DNA of 64,000 nt, from NCBI GenBank assembly GCA_014058105.1, contig JACGCM010000674.1, forward strand, positions 620,001 to 684,000, given 5' to 3'. Source of the DNA: Kingdonia uniflora (lineage: Eukaryota; Streptophyta; Magnoliopsida; Ranunculales; Circaeasteraceae). The notes beneath the pieces are model-generated. The model saw only the letters and a program-made list of their open reading frames with translations, did not search any database and was not told the origin of the DNA. Position numbers and translations under genes: made by a program. This document shows, in pieces, positions 22,828 through 33,819 of this stretch; position 1 is the stretch's first letter, and every line of letters starts with the position of its first letter.

Positions 22828-22836
22828 TATATATAC
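22828..22836 (-). promoter_or_regulatory. TATA box of the antisense gene
   Basis: Minus-strand TATATATAG in the context GAGGAGGTATATATAGTGTG, about 150 bases before the donor of the candidate UTR intron. It would drive transcription antisense to element C gag-pol, independent of the LTR promoter. Confidence 0.5.
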
Positions 22837-23511
22837 CTCCTCGGAATACCTAAAATAGCCTCGATTTCCAAAGCCACTATCATTACCCCATTACCCCTGC
22901 ACTTTGGCTAAGATATGTTTTATCCACTTTACCCTCCATTACCCGCACATGCGTGTCCCACGCTCACATTTACATAACTCTTTATATTATCTAAGTCGAA
23001 CCTTTTGGTCCCTACACGAAGCTATCAAATCAGATCCTTACATCAAATCAACCTTTTCCTATAAATCAGGGAAAATACATGATGACCTGCAAGGCACTCT
23101 ACCCTAGAAACAGTATTGTTCTGATATGCCAGTTGTCTAGCTGTCAGCTCATCCAGTCGAAGCCAACAGACCTTCAAAATACCCTTCCCTCGTATGCGAG
23201 TAATCGTCTATATCGCGTCTCGAACATTCATCCAAACACAACCTGGAACTCGATTTCAAAGTATGCCAGTAATTCCATTGCTTTCATGTTCGACATTCGG
23301 CAAGATAATTTTTGCGCCTAAATTACCTTCGAGTATTATATTTGTCCTACTTACAAAAAATATAGTATTTTACTTCAGCAGTGATATTAGAAATTTTTAA
23401 TTTCATTCCGGCAGATGCCCTTACACAAAACACATAACAAAATAGTTAAGATTAAACAAAAAAACTACAAACATCCCTCCCTACCATCCTACACCAATAG
23501 AGAGGCCCCTA

Positions 23512-23851
23512 TTTAAACACGGGACGCTCCTCACAGACCTCATTTCCAGCATCTTCCTTGTTCACCACCCCTTCGGCCAGAGACTCCAACAAGGCCAACC
23601 GATCGCTAGGAAGCGGGCCCATCATTTGTAACACCCCCTACCAGTACGCATAAGGCATCCCACTTATGGGCTCCCCTAGCTCCACTTCAAACAAATTAAG
23701 CATAACCCAATCTAGACCTCAATCGTAAAAAATACATCTACTTCAGTTCGAGTGTCTTTTCCCGTATACAAATGACCCTTACCGCTACCTGGTTCTGGTA
23801 CTTGGTGTTAGGAGCATTTTCGTTGCTTTGGGATGAAGACGCAGACATTTT
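23512..23851 (-). pseudogene. Small antisense ORF, copy 1
   Basis: Begins MSASSSQSNENAPNTKYQNQ on the minus strand. After stops and a frame change it continues DWVMLNLFEVELGEPISG and MPYAYW-stop-GVLQMM, then SDRLALLESLAEGVVNKED, ending at a stop near 23512. It pairs with the second copy at 24333-24720: both share APNT/TPNT near the start, DW-M--L-EVE, ISG--YAY, LQ and LAE--V. No known family recognised. Stops indicate decay. Confidence 0.5.
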
Positions 23852-24332
23852 TCTCAGAGAAGAAGGAAGAGATGTGTGAAGTTATCCTCAATACATCCTA
23901 CTTATACATGACAACAAATACATTTAAACCCTCTTTAATCATAACTGCATTAATCACTATCTTCAAACGTTTCTCTCAGAATCTCAACTGTCAAGCTTTA
24001 CAAATTCCCAGACTCAGCCGTTTCATCAACATGCGCATCCAACACCTATTTCCAAGATTGTATAGTCGATACATCCCTAGTCTCGAACCCTCAACCCCTC
24101 TCTGATTTCTCCAACAATACTTCTAACGTTTAAATCAACCTTCGATAATAATAACAATTCAAAGCACCTTTCCCTTCGAAGATTATTTTTTCTACCATTT
24201 ACCCTTGATTCGAAAGTCAAACAGTCTACTCGCCTATAGTATTTATTAAATGCACAATACATCATTTCAGTAAAATCACCATTTCTTCATTCATACAAAA
24301 GAGAGAAGGGCAGAAGAGAAAATCTGCAGACA

Positions 24333-24720
24333 TCAACAACAGCCGCGACAAAAATATTCAAGCACATTCAAACATTCAGACGGACTAGTTCTTCCCACAG
24401 ATCCCTGCTCATCTTCCAGTAACCAGTCTTCTGCCTGTACAATACACTCGGCCAAACCAAATAAGAAAAGGTAGCGTTCTTCAGGCGCAAAAAAAATTTG
24501 TTGCAATATTCGCCATAGATAGGCATACGAGTGCCCACTTATCCGCTCCCGAGTTTCTACTTCCACCAAGTCAGGCATATCCCAATCAAGCTCATTGTCA
24601 CCAAAGAACTTTAACTTTAATTCCGTTATCTTTTACCCTATCCAATGGTCTCTGGCAAACCCCATTCTTCTCTAATAATGAGTGTTGGGCGTGGTGTCCA
24701 TGATGTTTTTAGAAACAACA
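24333..24720 (-). pseudogene. Small antisense ORF, copy 2
   Basis: Minus-strand relic starting MDTTPNTHY-stop near 24700 and continuing DNELDWDMPDLVEVETRERI, ISGHSYAYLWRILQQIFF, ERYLFLFGLAECIVQAED, ending at 24333. A TATA-like TATAAATA lies upstream on the minus strand near 24775. It is a diverged tandem duplicate of copy 1 about 850 bases away. Function unknown. A gene this small next to the antisense gene may be an additional accessory of this Tat lineage. Confidence 0.5.
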
Positions 24721-24940
24721 GAAGAAGATATTAAGGAAGAAGATGTACAATGTTTCCCCTCTCATAAACCATATTTATATCCCCATTAACCGTAGTTATT
24801 ACCCCGTAATCTCCACAACTTCTTTATTACCCTCCTTTATTACCTCCCTCAGAACTTCAACAGGTAACAGTCAACCTTCCAACTTTTAACAACCAACATT
24901 TTTTCTCAGCAAACGCCTCTACACCTATTTCCGAGACCCT

Positions 24941-24957
24941 TGCTGAGAGGGGGCGAA
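24941..24957 (+). other. Polypurine tract of element C
   Basis: TGCTGAGAGGGGGCGAA directly abuts the 3' LTR start TGTAGTAG. It would prime plus-strand DNA synthesis. Confidence 0.75.
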
Positions 24958-25700
24958 TGTAGTAGTCCACTCGTAGCCTTTTAGCTCCAGCCGAACACTC
25001 GAAGGCTACCTTGAAGCCTACTCAAATACCTCGAAGCCCACTTAATCCATAAATAAGCCTTGCAAGACTACATGAAGACGAAGCCTCGACGACTAACTTA
25101 CCTCGAAGACAAAGACAAACCTGTCAATACACGAACTCCACATCAGTATTAGAAATACTTTAGCCATATCTGTACGTGGTCGATGGCAGACTTATCAGAC
25201 AGCCAACTCACCAGACATTAACGGCGCCATTGTTGGTCTTTACAACTACAGTGATAGAACCAACAACAGCTATAATGTTAGAGCACAGTGCCAGACCCGA
25301 CATTTCCAGCATCAACAGCAACTCTGGGATGCCCGCTTGATACCCGGATGGTACACTTGTAATGTGACCTCCCATGGTGAATCAACCCTACCTATATTCT
25401 ATAAATAGGAGGGAAGGGGAACCAAGGAGAGGTTACAAAATCTTTCCCGAGGACCTTTGCAGTTTACCTTTGATCTATGTAAATTACCCTGTACTCGAAC
25501 TTTCGACTTCTCGACAGTAATATCAAATATCTTAAAAAATCTTCATCAGAGGTCGTAGAGTTTCCCATTCTAGGCCTCCACGCAAGTATATTGTCAGTAG
25601 GCTTATAATATTATTGATTATATATTTGAATCCTCTGATAGAAGATAAACCCCATGGTGTAAGAGCCGACTTCCTGTCCTTGTAAAGTTAGGCCCCTACA
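24958..25700 (+). repeat. 3' LTR of element C
   Basis: 743 bp, TGTAGTAGTCC...GCCCCTACA, the pair of 13758-14502. TATA box TATAAATAG at 25400-25408. Visible divergence from the 5' LTR indicates an old insertion; an aligned distance would date it. Confidence 0.9.
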
Positions 25701-25711
25701 GGGGGAGATCA

Positions 25712-25965
25712 TGATTTGTGGTCATTGTAATGTTTGGGTACATCATACTATTGCATGGTATGATAAATCAGATCATATCTTAAGATTAGTATTGTTTGGA
25801 TTTGTTTCAATTATTAGTTATTTTAGTATTTAGTTGTTACTTAGTAGGAAGTTTGTTTCTTACCAAGACTCTAGTGGTTTCTCCATTTAAATCCATCTTT
25901 AGGGTGATTGTACTCAATCTTTTCAATAATCAATGAATTTTTTTTCTTTCTTCTCCTAATTTAAC
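25712..25965 (+). repeat. 3' LTR of element K
   Basis: An unbroken version of the LTR split at 10527-12683: GGGTACATCATACTATTG, CAGATCATATCTTAAGATTAG, ACTCTAGTGGTTTCTCC, CATCTTTAGGGTGATTGTAC and CTTTTCAATAATCAATGAA, ending CTCCTAATTTAAC. The GGGGGAGAT before it may be the K PPT. A MITE begins immediately after it. Confidence 0.6.
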
Positions 25966-26157
25966 TGTGGTTTACCCCCAAATCGGACCTTCCTATATGA
26001 AGTTAGGTTTCAACTTGAAAACTTGGGGCAATAACAAATTATAAGTCTTTGATGGCGGCAAAATCCAATTACCTCAATCCAATCGGTTAGTCAAAGTTTG
26101 TCAACTCAAGTCAAATCCTCTTTGTATTTGGACATGCAATTTGGGAGGTAAACCACA
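25966..26157. mobile_element. MITE-like element with 18-19 bp TIRs
   Basis: The left end TGTGGTTTACCCCCAAAT and right end ATTTGGGAGGTAAACCACA are inverted repeats with one indel or substitution. They enclose about 155 bases with no coding. Size and structure fit a MITE. Target duplications are unclear because the left end abuts the LTR of K. Confidence 0.55.
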
Positions 26158-26825
26158 ATATTTGGCAACTCAAGGGTTCATCACAAATTCATTTTCTTTA
26201 AATGTATCTAAATAGAGTTTTGTCGTAGTCAGGTTTTTTAACTTTTCCATGGAAAGCTACAAAGTAATATAGAAATTTCTTCTCCCAAGTCTACATTGAA
26301 GCAATAATAATATTTTTTCCTTTAGTCCATTTCCTAGTATCTGAAGTCCTTTAAGTACTCCAAGCATTTAGTGATATTCCGAGGATCTTTGCACCAATAC
26401 TATTAACTCTTGGGGACTACATAAATTGCTACTTAGCAAAGCTGGTTCAAGTCTTCAGATGATTCTAAGAATTTTACCAAAATTTGATGCCTTGCATGGT
26501 TATAGAACCTGAAGTTGAAATAAGCAATCCGAGTATTTATTCACTCACTCACTCACTCATGGATAGAGAAATCTTAGTGAATACGCCCTTTCCTGGACTC
26601 TCACGAAGATCTACTTTTCTAGACTCGCTATAGTTAACCATAAAAATAGATAGGAAATGATATTAGCGGTGAACAAATTTTAAATGCTCATTTTTGTCTT
26701 AATGAGGATCATGATTGGTGTCAAAAGTCCTAGTTTAAATGGCCTATACCTCTATCACATTTAAGTTGGTAAGCGTAAACATCAATGCCCCATTACTGGT
26801 TATATATAAAAAGAGTCTGAACCCT
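26158..26825. other. Intergenic, no gene recognised
   Basis: AT-rich sequence without a family resemblance. A short CACT microsatellite lies near 26540-26560. Confidence 0.5.
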
Positions 26826-26828
26826 CTC

Positions 26829-27874
26829 CACCGTGGTAGAGAAAATTCTTCTCTACTCCTTTTCTAAATTCTATGACACGTGCCCTCTCACTAACTTAAA
26901 TTATCCATCTTCACCCCATTATCTTTTTTTAGTTTTCAAATTTAAAAGCATTTATTAAATATTAAAAAAAAGGTCTTATCTTCCCTCTAGGCTCTAGTTG
27001 GTCTCTTCTTCTAAATGCCAATAAAGCTACCTATCTCTCTTTCTTTGTTTTGAATCCATTCGAAGCTTTCAATGTTAGATTACTTCATGAAATTTTAAAC
27101 TTTTAATAGATCTGATAAAAATAGTATCCATTAAACTGTACCCAGATGCTCTCATTCGCCATAAATTCTCAATTCCCATTAAAGCAATATTATTAGGTTG
27201 CTTAACCATTTATTTGATTTGAATCAAAGACGATTTTATGACTTTCTAGCACTTATTGGAAGCGATATTGGCCATCATTTTAGACCCAGTTCGGTTCTTC
27301 TTCCGTTTGGGATGTGGTGTGTAGAGTTTATATATGTTTGTTGCTCACAATGCTGGATGCATACCTTATACCTGGAATCATATAAGCCCTTTATGTAATT
27401 GTAAGAGATAAGATGTTAATTATAATGATAATCTAAAAAATTATTGTTGAGAGAATTCCTCTTTTTATTTAGTTTAAATTCTTAATTAAATGTTGCTATT
27501 TAAATTGAAGAAGAAAATGGATATTCTAGTCTTCTAAGACATATTGATTTGCTGATACATTTGGTTTTGAAATGACAAGGAATTGTTGGGGAGGAGAGGT
27601 TTAAAAAGTAGGAGAGAGTGAAAGCGAAGAGGCTAATGGCAGGAAAGGTTAGAGGGATGAATAAAATGTGAGATTTAAGGTTTTAAATTTGAAAATGAGA
27701 AGAAAGTGAGAGAGAGAGAGATAGAGATTTTAGAAAACAATTTTTATAATATAAATTTAAATAAAAAAATATAACAAAAGATAACGTGGGTGAAGAAAGT
27801 TAGCATTGAGTTTGGGAAAGACATGTGTTGAAAATTTTTGGGAAGGAGTAGAGATCCATCCTCTCCACCACGAT
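26829..27874. mobile_element. Non-autonomous DNA-transposon-like element with long TIRs
   Basis: The left end (CACCGTGGTAGAG, CTTCTCTACTCCTTTTCTAAA, ATGACACGTGCCCTCTCACTA, 26829-26930) is matched in inverted orientation by the right end near 27782-27874 (TAACGTGGGTGAAGAAAGTTAG, ACATGTGTTGAAAATTT, GGAGTAGAGATCC, CTCTCCACCACG). TIRs of about 100 bp are typical of Mutator-like elements. The interior contains one arm of the inverted repeat at 27401-28222 and no transposase. A 9-bp target duplication was not identified. Confidence 0.5.
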
Positions 27875-28222
27875 GAAGATGATCCAGAATATTATAAAAA
27901 TGTTTTTAAGAAATCTCTCTCTCTCCCTCTCTTCTCATCTCTAAATTCAAAATCCTAAATCTCACATTTTATTCATCCCTCTAACCTTTCCCCCCATTTT
28001 TCTCCTCTCTTTCACTCTCCCCTACATTTTAAACCTCTCTTCCCCAACAATTCCTTGTCATTTCAAAACCAAATGTATCAGCAAATTAAGATCTCATAGT
28101 AAATATCCATTTTCTTCTTCATTTTACATAGCAGCATATAATTAAGTATTTAAATAAAAAAAAAAAAAAATCGCAACAATAAATTTTTAGATTATCATTA
28201 TCATCAACATCTTATCTCTTAC
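27401..28222. repeat. Large inverted repeat (hairpin-forming)
   Basis: Arms 27401-27752 and 27889-28222 are reverse complements with scattered mismatches and small indels. Examples: GTAAGAGATAAGATGTT with AACATCTTATCTCTTAC; GCTGATACATTTGGTTTTGA with its complement near 28065-28085; GAATAAAATGTGAGATTTA with its complement near 27957-27975. The 136-base spacer holds the right TIR of the element above. The purine-rich side (GAGAGAGAGAGAGA near 27710) lies in the left arm. A transcript would form a stem of over 300 bp. No protein coding. Confidence 0.85.
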
Positions 28223-28236
28223 ATGAATAATACATG

Positions 28237-28384
28237 ACTTCGAGGCAATGTAAAAACAATCTTGTAGTTTATGAAACCAAGACCAAGTCATTAGATCTCT
28301 TGTTATAAAAAAAAGGGTAATTTATAAAAAATGAATGACTCTAAGGCAATTTTTAAGTATAACAATAATAATGGGATGCCGGAC
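28237..28384. other. Short AT-rich spacer before element D
   Basis: No feature recognised apart from an A-run near 28310. Confidence 0.4.
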
Positions 28385-28869
28385 AGAAGAGACAGAACAC
28401 CTACTATTTAAATAAACTTTGTGTCTATTCGAATAAAAAGTAGTCTGTCGGACTTAAATTCTATTCGAACAGAAGAGACATAACTACTTATGTTCGAATA
28501 GACTTTAAAGTCTATTCAAACAGACATCGTAAACTCAGTTTTAATGTATTGAATTGAAGAGGTTGGTTTTGCCTCAAGATTCGTGTTGTTGTAATAAGTC
28601 TCCCAAGTATATAAGGGAGACTTAGGGTATTTGGCACCCACTCTTGGTTAGATCTTTTGGTTAGGAATCTTTTAAGAGAAAATCCTTAAGGGACCTAAAA
28701 TTGGTTTTTGAGTGATTGTAACCTTGCATTATTAAATCAAACTCTCTCTCTATTTTATATGGATATATGCAATTTGTTAAACCACGGTAAATGTGTATTC
28801 TCGTTTTATTGTGTTTATTTATCGCTAATCAGATCGAATTGGAGTTTATTTTTTGCAGTGCACCCCAAA
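28385..28869 (+). repeat. 5' LTR of element D
   Basis: It shares ACAGAAGAGACARAACACC, GTCTATTCGAA-A-AAAG, TGTAATAAGTCTYCCAAGTA, the TATA box TATATAAGG (28608-28616), GACCTAAAATTGGTTT and the end CATCACTAATCAGAT-like/CCCCAA with the 3' LTR at 33820-34331. It carries iterated TTCGAA motifs (28432, 28471, 28491) in U3. Confidence 0.75.
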
Positions 28870-28871
28870 AA

Positions 28872-28885
28872 TTGGTATTAGAGTG
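28872..28885 (+). other. Primer binding site of element D
   Basis: TTGGTATTAGAGTG is the usual copia PBS TTGGTATCAGAGC (initiator-Met tRNA) with C-to-T type changes. It is placed just after the LTR. Confidence 0.7.
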
Positions 28886-28983
28886 AAGTTGTATTCTTGG
28901 TGGTTCTCAAAATTTGAGGTAATGTCGTATCTCGATTTTACTTTATTTTCGTTTTTGATTATTGTATAAAATTGGGGGAACAA

Positions 28984-29800
28984 TGGTAGAAGATGAACCA
29001 AGTTCCTCAACGAAGCCTAAACAGAATAACATAATGGTTTTGTTTAACAATGCCAAAATTGAAGTTGAGAAATTCAATGCCAGAAATAACTTTGGTATGT
29101 GGTGATGCAAAGTTATAGATGCGCTTAGTCAACAAGATTTGGACGACGTGTTGGAAGACAAACTAGATAAGGTAGAAGAGAGTACTTGGAAGAAGATGAA
29201 TAAACAGGCATGTGGCCAAATTTAGTCATGCCTTGCTCAAGATATTAAGTACTTTATGATGAATAAAACCTCGGAGAAAGAGATTTTAAGGATTCTTGAG
29301 GAGAAGTATTTGGTGAAGAGCATCCAAAATTGACTCTATTTGAAGATGAAGTTTTACTACTTTACTATGAGACAAAAAGTTTCTATGTCGGAGCATTTGA
29401 ACAATTTTACCAAGTTACTTATCGATTGGGGAATCTAGAAGAGGTTATTGGCGATTAGGAAAAAACTCTATTATTCATGAACTCTATTTCCAAAGAGTAC
29501 AAACACTTTATTACGACAATTACCTATGTGATTAGTTTTTGGAAATATTCAGATGTGATGACGGCGGTGGCAAATCATGAGTACAGAAAGTTTGATAAAT
29601 GGGTGCCCACCAAGTCAACATTAGAGGTGTTGATGGCAAGATGGACGTCTACGAACATGAAGAACTATAGTGGAACAACTTCCAATCAAAATTGAGAGGT
29701 CACGGTATTAATCACAACAATTTGGGTAAATATCAATGTACATTTTTTTTTTAGACGAGACATTGGAAGAATAAGTATCTTGCGCTTCTAAAGAAGAAGA
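28984..29800 (+). pseudogene. gag of element D, broken
   Basis: ATG at 28984 (MVEDEPSSSTKPKQN). Copia-gag pattern: FNARNNFGMW, DALSQQDLDDVLEDK, KYFMMNKTSEKEILRILEEK, RQKVSMSEHLNNFTKLL, then an open segment 29477-29695 (NSISKEYKHFITTI). The zinc-knuckle region around 29745-29790 is degraded. In-frame stops are at Trp/Gln-type codons (for example 29103) plus frame changes. Confidence 0.75.
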
Positions 29801-29839
29801 AATATGGGAAAGCTGGATTTTCAGTAAATGTTACCCAAG

Positions 29840-32800
29840 AACATGAGGTAAATGAAGGTAATGATTATGACTTTTTCTTTAACTATATCATCTAGTGCAT
29901 GTATTATTTATTCCAAAGAATGGATTAGGGATTCGGGTGCTACTTATCATATTTGTCCCAGAAGGGGTTGCTTATCTAGTTTCAAAAGGCTAGAAGGTGG
30001 AGCTCTATTGATGGGAAATGATAATTCATGTCACACATAATACGAATATGTACTATTCGTCTGAAGTTGCACAATGATTTTGTTAAAGATATTAAGAAGG
30101 TTTGGTATATTCCGACTATGAAGAAGAATAATATCTCAACTGGTTTACTTAAAGGGAAAAGCTACAAGGTTATGTTTGAAAATAAAGTTAAGAAGATTCT
30201 TAAGGGAGCAATAGTGGTTTTAAAGGGTTAAAGTAGAATCAACAACTTGTACTACTTAGATGGTATAACTGTTCTTGGGGAGGTTGCTACTGCAAAAATT
30301 ATAGAGATTACTTCCAGATATACTAGTAGACTATGACATATGCTATTGGCACATACAGGTGAGAATTCATTGAGAATTCTTATAAATCAAGGGCTATTGA
30401 TAGGTGTTATGGTGTGTAAGTTAGATTTTTCTTAATACTATGTTCTGGGCAAGCTGACAAGGGTAAAGTTTGGCATTGCTATCCATCGTACTCGTAAAAT
30501 CCTTGACTATGTGTATTTAGATGTATAGGGACCCTCCTAGAATGTATTACTTAGAGGTAAACATTATTTTGTATCATTTGTTAATGAATTTTCTAGGCGT
30601 GTGTGGGTATATACCATGTGAAGGAAAGATGAAGTCCAAAAAATATTCATGAGGTGGAAGAAGTTGATAGAAACTCAAACTTGTAAAAATATCAAATTTC
30701 TCCATTTAGATAATGGTGGGGAGTATAAAAGTAATCCGTTCTTACAAGTATGTCAGGATGAGGCAATTGTTCGATACTTCACCGTTAGTGAGACACCATA
30801 ATAAAATGGGGTAGCGGAGCACATAAATCGTACTTTATTGGAGAAGGTTTAGTGTGTATTGCCTAATTTTGGGTTGGGCAAAGCATTTTTGGCTGAGGCT
30901 TGCTACCTCGTTAATAGGTTGCCTTCGACTACAATTGATGGAAAAATAAAAATGGAAGCTTTGTCGGGAGAACCTGCAATAGATTTTGATACCATTTATA
31001 TTTTTGGATGTCTGACATACTATCATGTCATAGATGGTAAGTTGGATCCTCGAGCAAGGAAATCTATTTTTCTAGGTAAGATGAAAGGGGTGAAAGATTA
31101 ACAGTTATGGGATACGAAAGATCGGAAGATTATTTTTAGCAGGAATGTCACTTTTGATGAGACTTCTATGATGAAGTCACATGTCTCTGAGCATGAAGAG
31201 AACATGATAAACAAGATTTTTCAGTAGGTGGAGATTGATGTATCTTCACATAATCCAGATAAATCTGTATAAATGGGGTATCATCTGCCGATGTGAGAAC
31301 AACTTATATGCCTTTCAGATAATGAAGACATAGATGAAAGTGAAGCATTTGGTAGTACATATGAGGTGATTTTGATGGTGGAGTCAATTACAACTAGTCA
31401 GCCAAAGAGAAATAAAAGTAAGCAAGGATGACTTACAAAGGACATGATACTTCCAAAGGCAAAGGCCTTGATAGCCTGCGCACTATCGGTCATTGAAAAA
31501 TATGTTCTTACACTTTTAAAGGATCAATTTATGGTTCCGAAGCTAACCAATGGGAGGGAGTGATGAGTAAAGGGATGTATTGAATAAAACTTGGGAACTT
31601 TCAAAGTTACCTAAGGGAAAGAAGGCGATCGGTTGTAAGTGGATCTACAAAAAAAATGATCTTAAAATAATGATATAGGCTTCAGGGTAACACTCGTAGC
31701 CAATGGTTATGATCAATAGGAGGGGATTGATTAAAATGAAGTTTTTCCTCCAGTGGTGAAGCATTCCTCCGTTCGTATCTTTTTGGCCTTGGTATTTCGA
31801 GTTACAATAACACTCTATATATAGACGACGCTCTTATATGAGAATTTGAAAGAAGATATCCATATGACTCAACCGAGTGGGTTAAACTTACTAGAATGGA
31901 AGATTATGTATGTAAACTGAAGAGATTGTTGTACAGCTTAAAGCAGTCTCCAAGACAATGGTAAAAATGATTTGATCAGTTTATGATTAGGCCAAAGTAC
32001 AAACAGAGTTATTATGACCAATGTGTTTACTTACATAAGCTATGTGATAGATCCTTTATTTACTTACTTTTGTATGTGGATGATGTACTTATTGCGTATA
32101 AGCATAAAAGCGAGATTGACAAGTGGTGAAACAAATGGGTAAATAATTTGAAATGAGGGATCTAGGTGATGCGAAGAATATTTTTGGTATGGAGATTCAT
32201 AGAGATAGAGATAAGGAAATGATTCGTCTTTCTCTAATGACATATATGTGGAAGGTACTTCAGAGATTTGGTATTGATGGGAACCCAAAACCTCTAAGTA
32301 TGCCCCTTGCCCCTTATTTTAAGCTTAAAGCTACTATGTCTCTAAAGACCGACGAGGAACGTGATTATATGAGAGGTTTTTTTTGCTAGCACATTTGGTA
32401 GCTTGATGTATGTAATGATATGTACTCGGCTAGATATTTCAGAGGCAGTTGGGATGGTTAGTAGATATATGCATGATTTGGGATGGGATTATTGGTAAGC
32501 TGTTAAATGGATCCTACGGTATATCAAATGTACTGTGGATATTGGTTTGGAATTTAGTAAGTAGGATTCGATTGATCTGCTTTATGTGGGTTATGTCGAT
32601 TCTGACAATATAAGTGATTTGGATATACGATGGTCTACTGCAGGGTATGTTTTTATATTGGGTGGAGGACCGGTTAGTTGGAGATCTACGCTACAGTCAA
32701 TGGTGGCCTTAGCTATTATTGAAGTAGAGTATATGGAGGTTACTAAAGAAATTAAAGAATCCATTTGGATGAAGGTCCTTTTGTATGACTAGTACAGTAA

Positions 32801-33010
32801 GATGGAACAGCTTGATGTATTTTGCGATAGTTAGAGTACTATTTTACTGGCGAAAAATCAAGTTTATCATCAAGGCATGTAACACATTGATGTGCGTTAC
32901 CATTTTGTTAGAGAGGTACTTAAAGAAGGTGAGATTCGGTTGAAAAAGATTCACACGAATAGTAACGCGGCTGATATATTTACGACAGTTGTTTCAGGGA
33001 TTAAGTTCAA
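29840..33010 (+). pseudogene. pol of element D (PR-INT-RT-RNH)
   Basis: Protease: WIRDSGATYHICP, with the DSG triad intact (29930-29938). Pre-integrase and integrase: HMLLAHTGENS near 30340, catalytic Asp in VYLDV-stop-GPS near 30510, HLDNGGEY near 30705, and NGVAEHINRTL near 30805 with two TAA where Gln-Gln is usual just before it. RT: LVANGYDQ near 31690, LLYVDDVLIA with intact YVDD near 32070-32100, then LGDAKNIFGMEIHRDRD. RNase H: GYVDSDNISDLDIRWSTAGY near 32590. Many stops and several frameshifts, so it is inactive. Confidence 0.85.
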
Positions 33011-33288
33011 TCATTGCTTCAACTTGGTCCAAATCCTTCATATGGATGGATTTGACCCCAAATAGAGATATTGAAAAATAAGGACGATTTAATCCACGGT
33101 ACTTAGACAACCATTGTTTTGGTACAGTCAATTTGGTCCTTTAGGACATTTTATATTTAGGTCCTTGGGGATATTTATGAGAGAGGGTTCAATTTTGCTG
33201 GTTAGCAAAGTATAGGGGATTATTCCTCGACCTCACTATTAATCGAGCTCACTCAGTTCGAATTACCTCCATCACAGGTTCACGTAAT

Positions 33289-33718
33289 GTTAGCACACAA
33301 CATCCCAGTCAAACATTCTAACCAATCTCACGAACTACAAAAGAAACTACATCAAGCTAAACCCGAAAGTCAAACACACCTGTCTCCCACAAACTTGTCA
33401 GCTATTCAGCCAATCGCCACTAACCACATTCATCTGGAGATGTGCTCCAGCACGGCAAAGAGCTGTGGGAAAAGCCAATAAAAAGGAGAAGTTCCAGAAG
33501 AGACAGGGACCAGAAAAATTACTCAAACTTCTTATTTACGAGATCAAAGGCATTTCTATATTCTAGTGATCACTTGTAATAAAGATATCCACTCAAAGCT
33601 ATAAAGAGACTTTTACAAAAATCCTCCACACGAGTTCATGGTTTTTTACCTATTCAGAGGTTTTCCACGCTAAAAACACCTATTTCAATTTCTTGCTTTC
33701 CATTATCATATTATTACA
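33289..33718 (+). repeat. Copia-type LTR inserted in the 3' part of element D
   Basis: Starts TGTTAGCACACAAC and ends TTATTACA. Downstream, TTGGTATGATAGC (33725-33737) resembles a copia PBS (TTGGTATCAGAGC) in the right place. Inside are CCAATAAAAAGG and GGTTTTCCACGCTAAAAAC, as in copia R/U5 regions. No second copy or interior coding is seen, so this is a truncated element (LTR plus PBS plus about 80 bases of leader) or a rearranged solo LTR. Target duplications were not found. Confidence 0.5.
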
Positions 33719-33819
33719 GGATCATTGGTATGATAGCTAATTCCTAATCGTATCGAGCTACGAAATTTGGCCATTACACAAAATTTTGCCCATATTTAAA
33801 GAAATCTTCACCGAGGTAG

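Larger units (their letters stand above)
13758..25700 (+). mobile_element. Complete but defective Tat-like Ty3/gypsy element C (11.9 kb)
   Basis: Two LTRs in direct orientation (13758-14502 and 24958-25700) start TGTAGTAG and end GCCCCTACA. The bases outside are GGGGC on the left and GGGGG on the right, a target-site duplication with one mismatch. Inside are a PBS, gag, protease, RT and two RNase H domains. Instead of integrase there is a 196-bp tandem repeat, then about 4.5 kb of antisense reading frames, then a PPT. Large size, dual RNase H, 3' tandem repeats and extra antisense frames are all features of the Tat lineage. No integrase core was found, so it is non-autonomous in addition to being mutated. 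Confidence 0.88.
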
